A DNA stretch of 6,855 nucleotides, taken from contig JAPKDK010000157.1 in the NCBI GenBank assembly GCA_028872645.1, positions 1 to 6,855 of the forward strand. Direction: 5' to 3'. Positions 5,251 through 6,855 of this stretch are shown one piece after another. The translations under genes were made by a program, and so were the position numbers. The DNA is from Verrucomicrobiota bacterium. GTDB taxonomy: Bacteria; Verrucomicrobiota; Verrucomicrobiia; Limisphaerales; UBA1100. The notes below the pieces were generated by a model. It did no database searches, was not told the DNA's origin, and worked only from the letters and a program-made list of their open reading frames with translations. Position 1 is the stretch's first letter, and the number at the start of each line of letters is the position of its first letter.

Positions 5251-6855
5251 TCATCGCACGTAAATAAATTCGTTTAGTCCGAACAACACTTGCGCCAAAT
5301 CGGCGAGAGCGAGTCTGCGGGCATTTTTTCTTCCGGCGGTTCGGTATGATTTTTCCTGTGTGTCGATGAAATTGGAAATAGTTTTTGTTTCGTTGTCGGT
5401 GGGTTTGCGGCCGATGATGGTTTGGAAGCCTTGGTTTACGGCGGCGGCGTTGTCGGGTTGTTTTTCGAATTGGCCGGCCAAGGTGAGGGCGGCTTCGCGA
5501 ACTTGGGCGTTGTTCATAAACATCAGCGCTTGCGGGGCAATGATGGTGGCGGGGCGGTTGCCTTGGCTAACGAGCGGCTCGGGGGAATCGAAAAGCTGCA
5601 TCGTGGGGATGAGTTTGCTGCGCTTGATCATGAAATAAATACTGCGGCGTTTCATTCGCACATCGAGTGTGCCCGCGCCGTGCATTCGTGTGTCGAGCAA
5701 TCCGCTGACTTTGAGGAGGCTGTCGCGGATAGCTTCGGCTTCGAGGCGGCGCGGGGTGCGCCGCCAGTGCAGTTTGTTTAGCGGATCGGCTTTCATCTTG
5801 GCCGCGTTGTACGCCGCGCTTTGGCGATAGGTGGCGCTCATCACAATTTTTTTGTGCAAGGGCTTGAGCCGCCAGCCGCTGGCGATAAGTTCGCTGGCGA
5901 GCCAATCGAGCAATTGCGGGTGCGTGGGCAACTCGCCTTGCAATCCGAAATCGTTGGGCGTGCTCACGATGCCGCGTCCGAGGTGGTGTTGCCACAGGCG
6001 ATTGGCCATCACGCGCGCGAGCAAATGGCCGGCGCCGTGTTGGGTGTCGGTCATCCAATTGGCGAGTGCGCTGCGGCGGTAGCTGGTGCGGGCGTTTTTG
6101 GGCGCGGGGATTTGCCACGCCGTTACATCTTTGCCACCGCGCATCAGCACTTGCATAAAGCCTTGCGTGGCCGCGCCTTGTTTTTGGTTGGGGTCGCCGC
6201 GTTTCAGGAAATACGTTTCTTTGTAAAAATGCGGAAAGCCGCGGCCATCGGCGTGGTGTTTGGTGGGCTTGAAGCCTTCACTGGTGACCTGAACTTTGGT
6301 GAGCTTGGGCTTGGGCCTGGCGGCGAGGTGGGTTTGCACTTGGGCGTTCAGCTTCGCCCATTCGGAATCTTGGGCTTTGAAAATATTCAACAACTCCGCG
6401 CGCTGTTTGGCGTTGAGTTTTTCCGCACCACCGGCTTTGCGGAGTGTTTCAATGAGTGTGGCCAGCGAGGCCGCGCGGGTGTTGCCCTTAATGGCGACGG
6501 GCTTGGGCGCGGCGGTGACGGCGAGGCGTGGGCGGCCGATGGTGTGGCTGGTGTTCACAAAGAAATCCATCTCGATGGTGAGCACTGTGCCGCCCTCGAA
6601 ACCAATCGGCTGGGCAAACTCAAACACCGCTGCTTGTTCTTTGCCGATGCCGCCGGCGTCTACTGCCCAGCCGGTTTTCCGTTTGTCGCCATCAATGGAG
6701 CTGGCGACCGACAAGCTGCCGGTGTTTTGCTGATGGGTGGCCTTCGGGTTCACCAGTTTCACTGATTGCCGCTTGCCGCCGTTTTTTGGGGCGGCAAAAA
6801 CGCGGATGTCGCTTAACGCAATATTCCCATTGCCGGCGCGGCCGGGGCCGTTGTG
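5251..6855 (-). CDS. DUF1553 (PSD1) domain protein, N-terminus beyond window
   Basis: The C-terminal 534 codons of a large secreted or envelope protein of the DUF1549/DUF1553 type found in Planctomycetota and Verrucomicrobiota; the biochemical role is unknown. The frame stays open to the right edge, and the residues upstream of the GTG at 6762 (GPGRAGNGNIALSDIRVF) are typical of the domain that lies between DUF1549 and DUF1553, so that GTG is internal and not the start. From right to left: a beta-rich insert (about 6855-6520) with FEFAQPIGFEGG and RPRLAVTA; a helical, charged linker (about 6500-6310); a FLKRGDP segment; then DUF1553 (about 6085-5290) with RRSALANWM, MANRLWQHHLGRGIVSTPNDFG, THPQLLDWLA, the MSATYRQSA segment and the C-terminal LNEFIYVR. 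Family members usually carry a cytochrome c-like domain and DUF1549 at the N-terminus, expected just outside the window. It is followed by the DUF1501 gene. Confidence 0.93.
   Translation of the reverse strand, partial: HNGPGRAGNGNIALSDIRVFAAPKNGGKRQSVKLVNPKATHQQNTGSLSVASSIDGDKRKTGWAVDAGGIGKEQAAVFEFAQPIGFEGGTVLTIEMDFFVNTSHTIGRPRLAVTAAPKPVAIKGNTRAASLATLIETLRKAGGAEKLNAKQRAELLNIFKAQDSEWAKLNAQVQTHLAARPKPKLTKVQVTSEGFKPTKHHADGRGFPHFYKETYFLKRGDPNQKQGAATQGFMQVLMRGGKDVTAWQIPAPKNARTSYRRSALANWMTDTQHGAGHLLARVMANRLWQHHLGRGIVSTPNDFGLQGELPTHPQLLDWLASELIASGWRLKPLHKKIVMSATYRQSAAYNAAKMKADPLNKLHWRRTPRRLEAEAIRDSLLKVSGLLDTRMHGAGTLDVRMKRRSIYFMIKRSKLIPTMQLFDSPEPLVSQGNRPATIIAPQALMFMNNAQVREAALTLAGQFEKQPDNAAAVNQGFQTIIGRKPTDNETKTISNFIDTQEKSYRTAGRKNARRLALADLAQVLFGLNEFIYVR

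Noticed and set aside
6760..6762. GTG at 6762 as the true start of the DUF1553 gene
   Set aside because: The same frame stays open to the window edge and encodes the conserved GPGRAGNGNIALSDIRVF segment of this protein type, so the gene begins beyond the window.
5821..6765. Long plus-strand reading frame of 314 codons opposite the DUF1553 gene
   Set aside because: It is the antisense of a clearly recognisable DUF1553 protein in GC-rich DNA; the translation is low-complexity Gly/Ala/Arg-rich with no recognisable domain.
1..6855. Defence system, CRISPR array, tRNA, prophage or insertion sequence
   Set aside because: No spaced direct repeats, cloverleaf, transposase, integrase or nuclease gene was seen; every coding stretch is explained by common PVC-group families.

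Overview
The window reads as chromosome from a PVC-group bacterium, most likely a Verrucomicrobiota (marine or limisphaeral type) with Planctomycetota as the alternative. This rests on family content: an exported arylsulfatase-type sulfatase, a Tat-exported Gfo/Idh/MocA oxidoreductase, and the neighbouring DUF1553 and DUF1501 genes, a pairing typical of those two phyla. No rRNA or other marker gene is present, so the taxonomy is inference. Coding density is high, with no gene-free stretch longer than about 95 bases.

Layout. Positions 1-1058 (minus) hold the N-terminal two thirds or so of a secreted sulfatase that runs off the left edge. A 70-base divergent gap (1059-1128) separates it from a plus-strand cluster of three tightly packed genes: a Tat-signal Gfo/Idh/MocA oxidoreductase (1129-2499), a secreted YceI-like lipocalin-fold protein (2515-3087) and a small DUF2062-like membrane protein (3084-3647) whose GTG start overlaps the YceI stop. 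A short convergent gap (3648-3728) holds two 8-bp-stem hairpins. The second, read on the minus strand, is followed by seven T and looks like an intrinsic terminator for the genes on the right. Those are a Tat-exported DUF1501 protein (3729-5156) and, upstream of it in the same direction, a DUF1553 (PSD1) protein (5251-6855) that runs off the right edge. A near-perfect 29-bp inverted repeat almost fills the 94-base gap between them.

How the genes may work together. The sulfatase, the oxidoreductase and the DUF1553/DUF1501 pair all look exported or envelope-associated and are of the kinds expanded in PVC bacteria that consume sulfated polysaccharides, but no glycoside hydrolase, transporter or sulfatase-maturing enzyme is present to fix a substrate. 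The protein-coding content is ordinary for this group. I found no convincing new multi-gene system. The most interesting signals are non-coding: the 29-bp inverted repeat abutting the DUF1501 start codon, and two hairpins in opposite orientation that differ by compensatory base-pair changes. The alanine replacing lysine in the EKP motif of the oxidoreductase is the main protein-level oddity.
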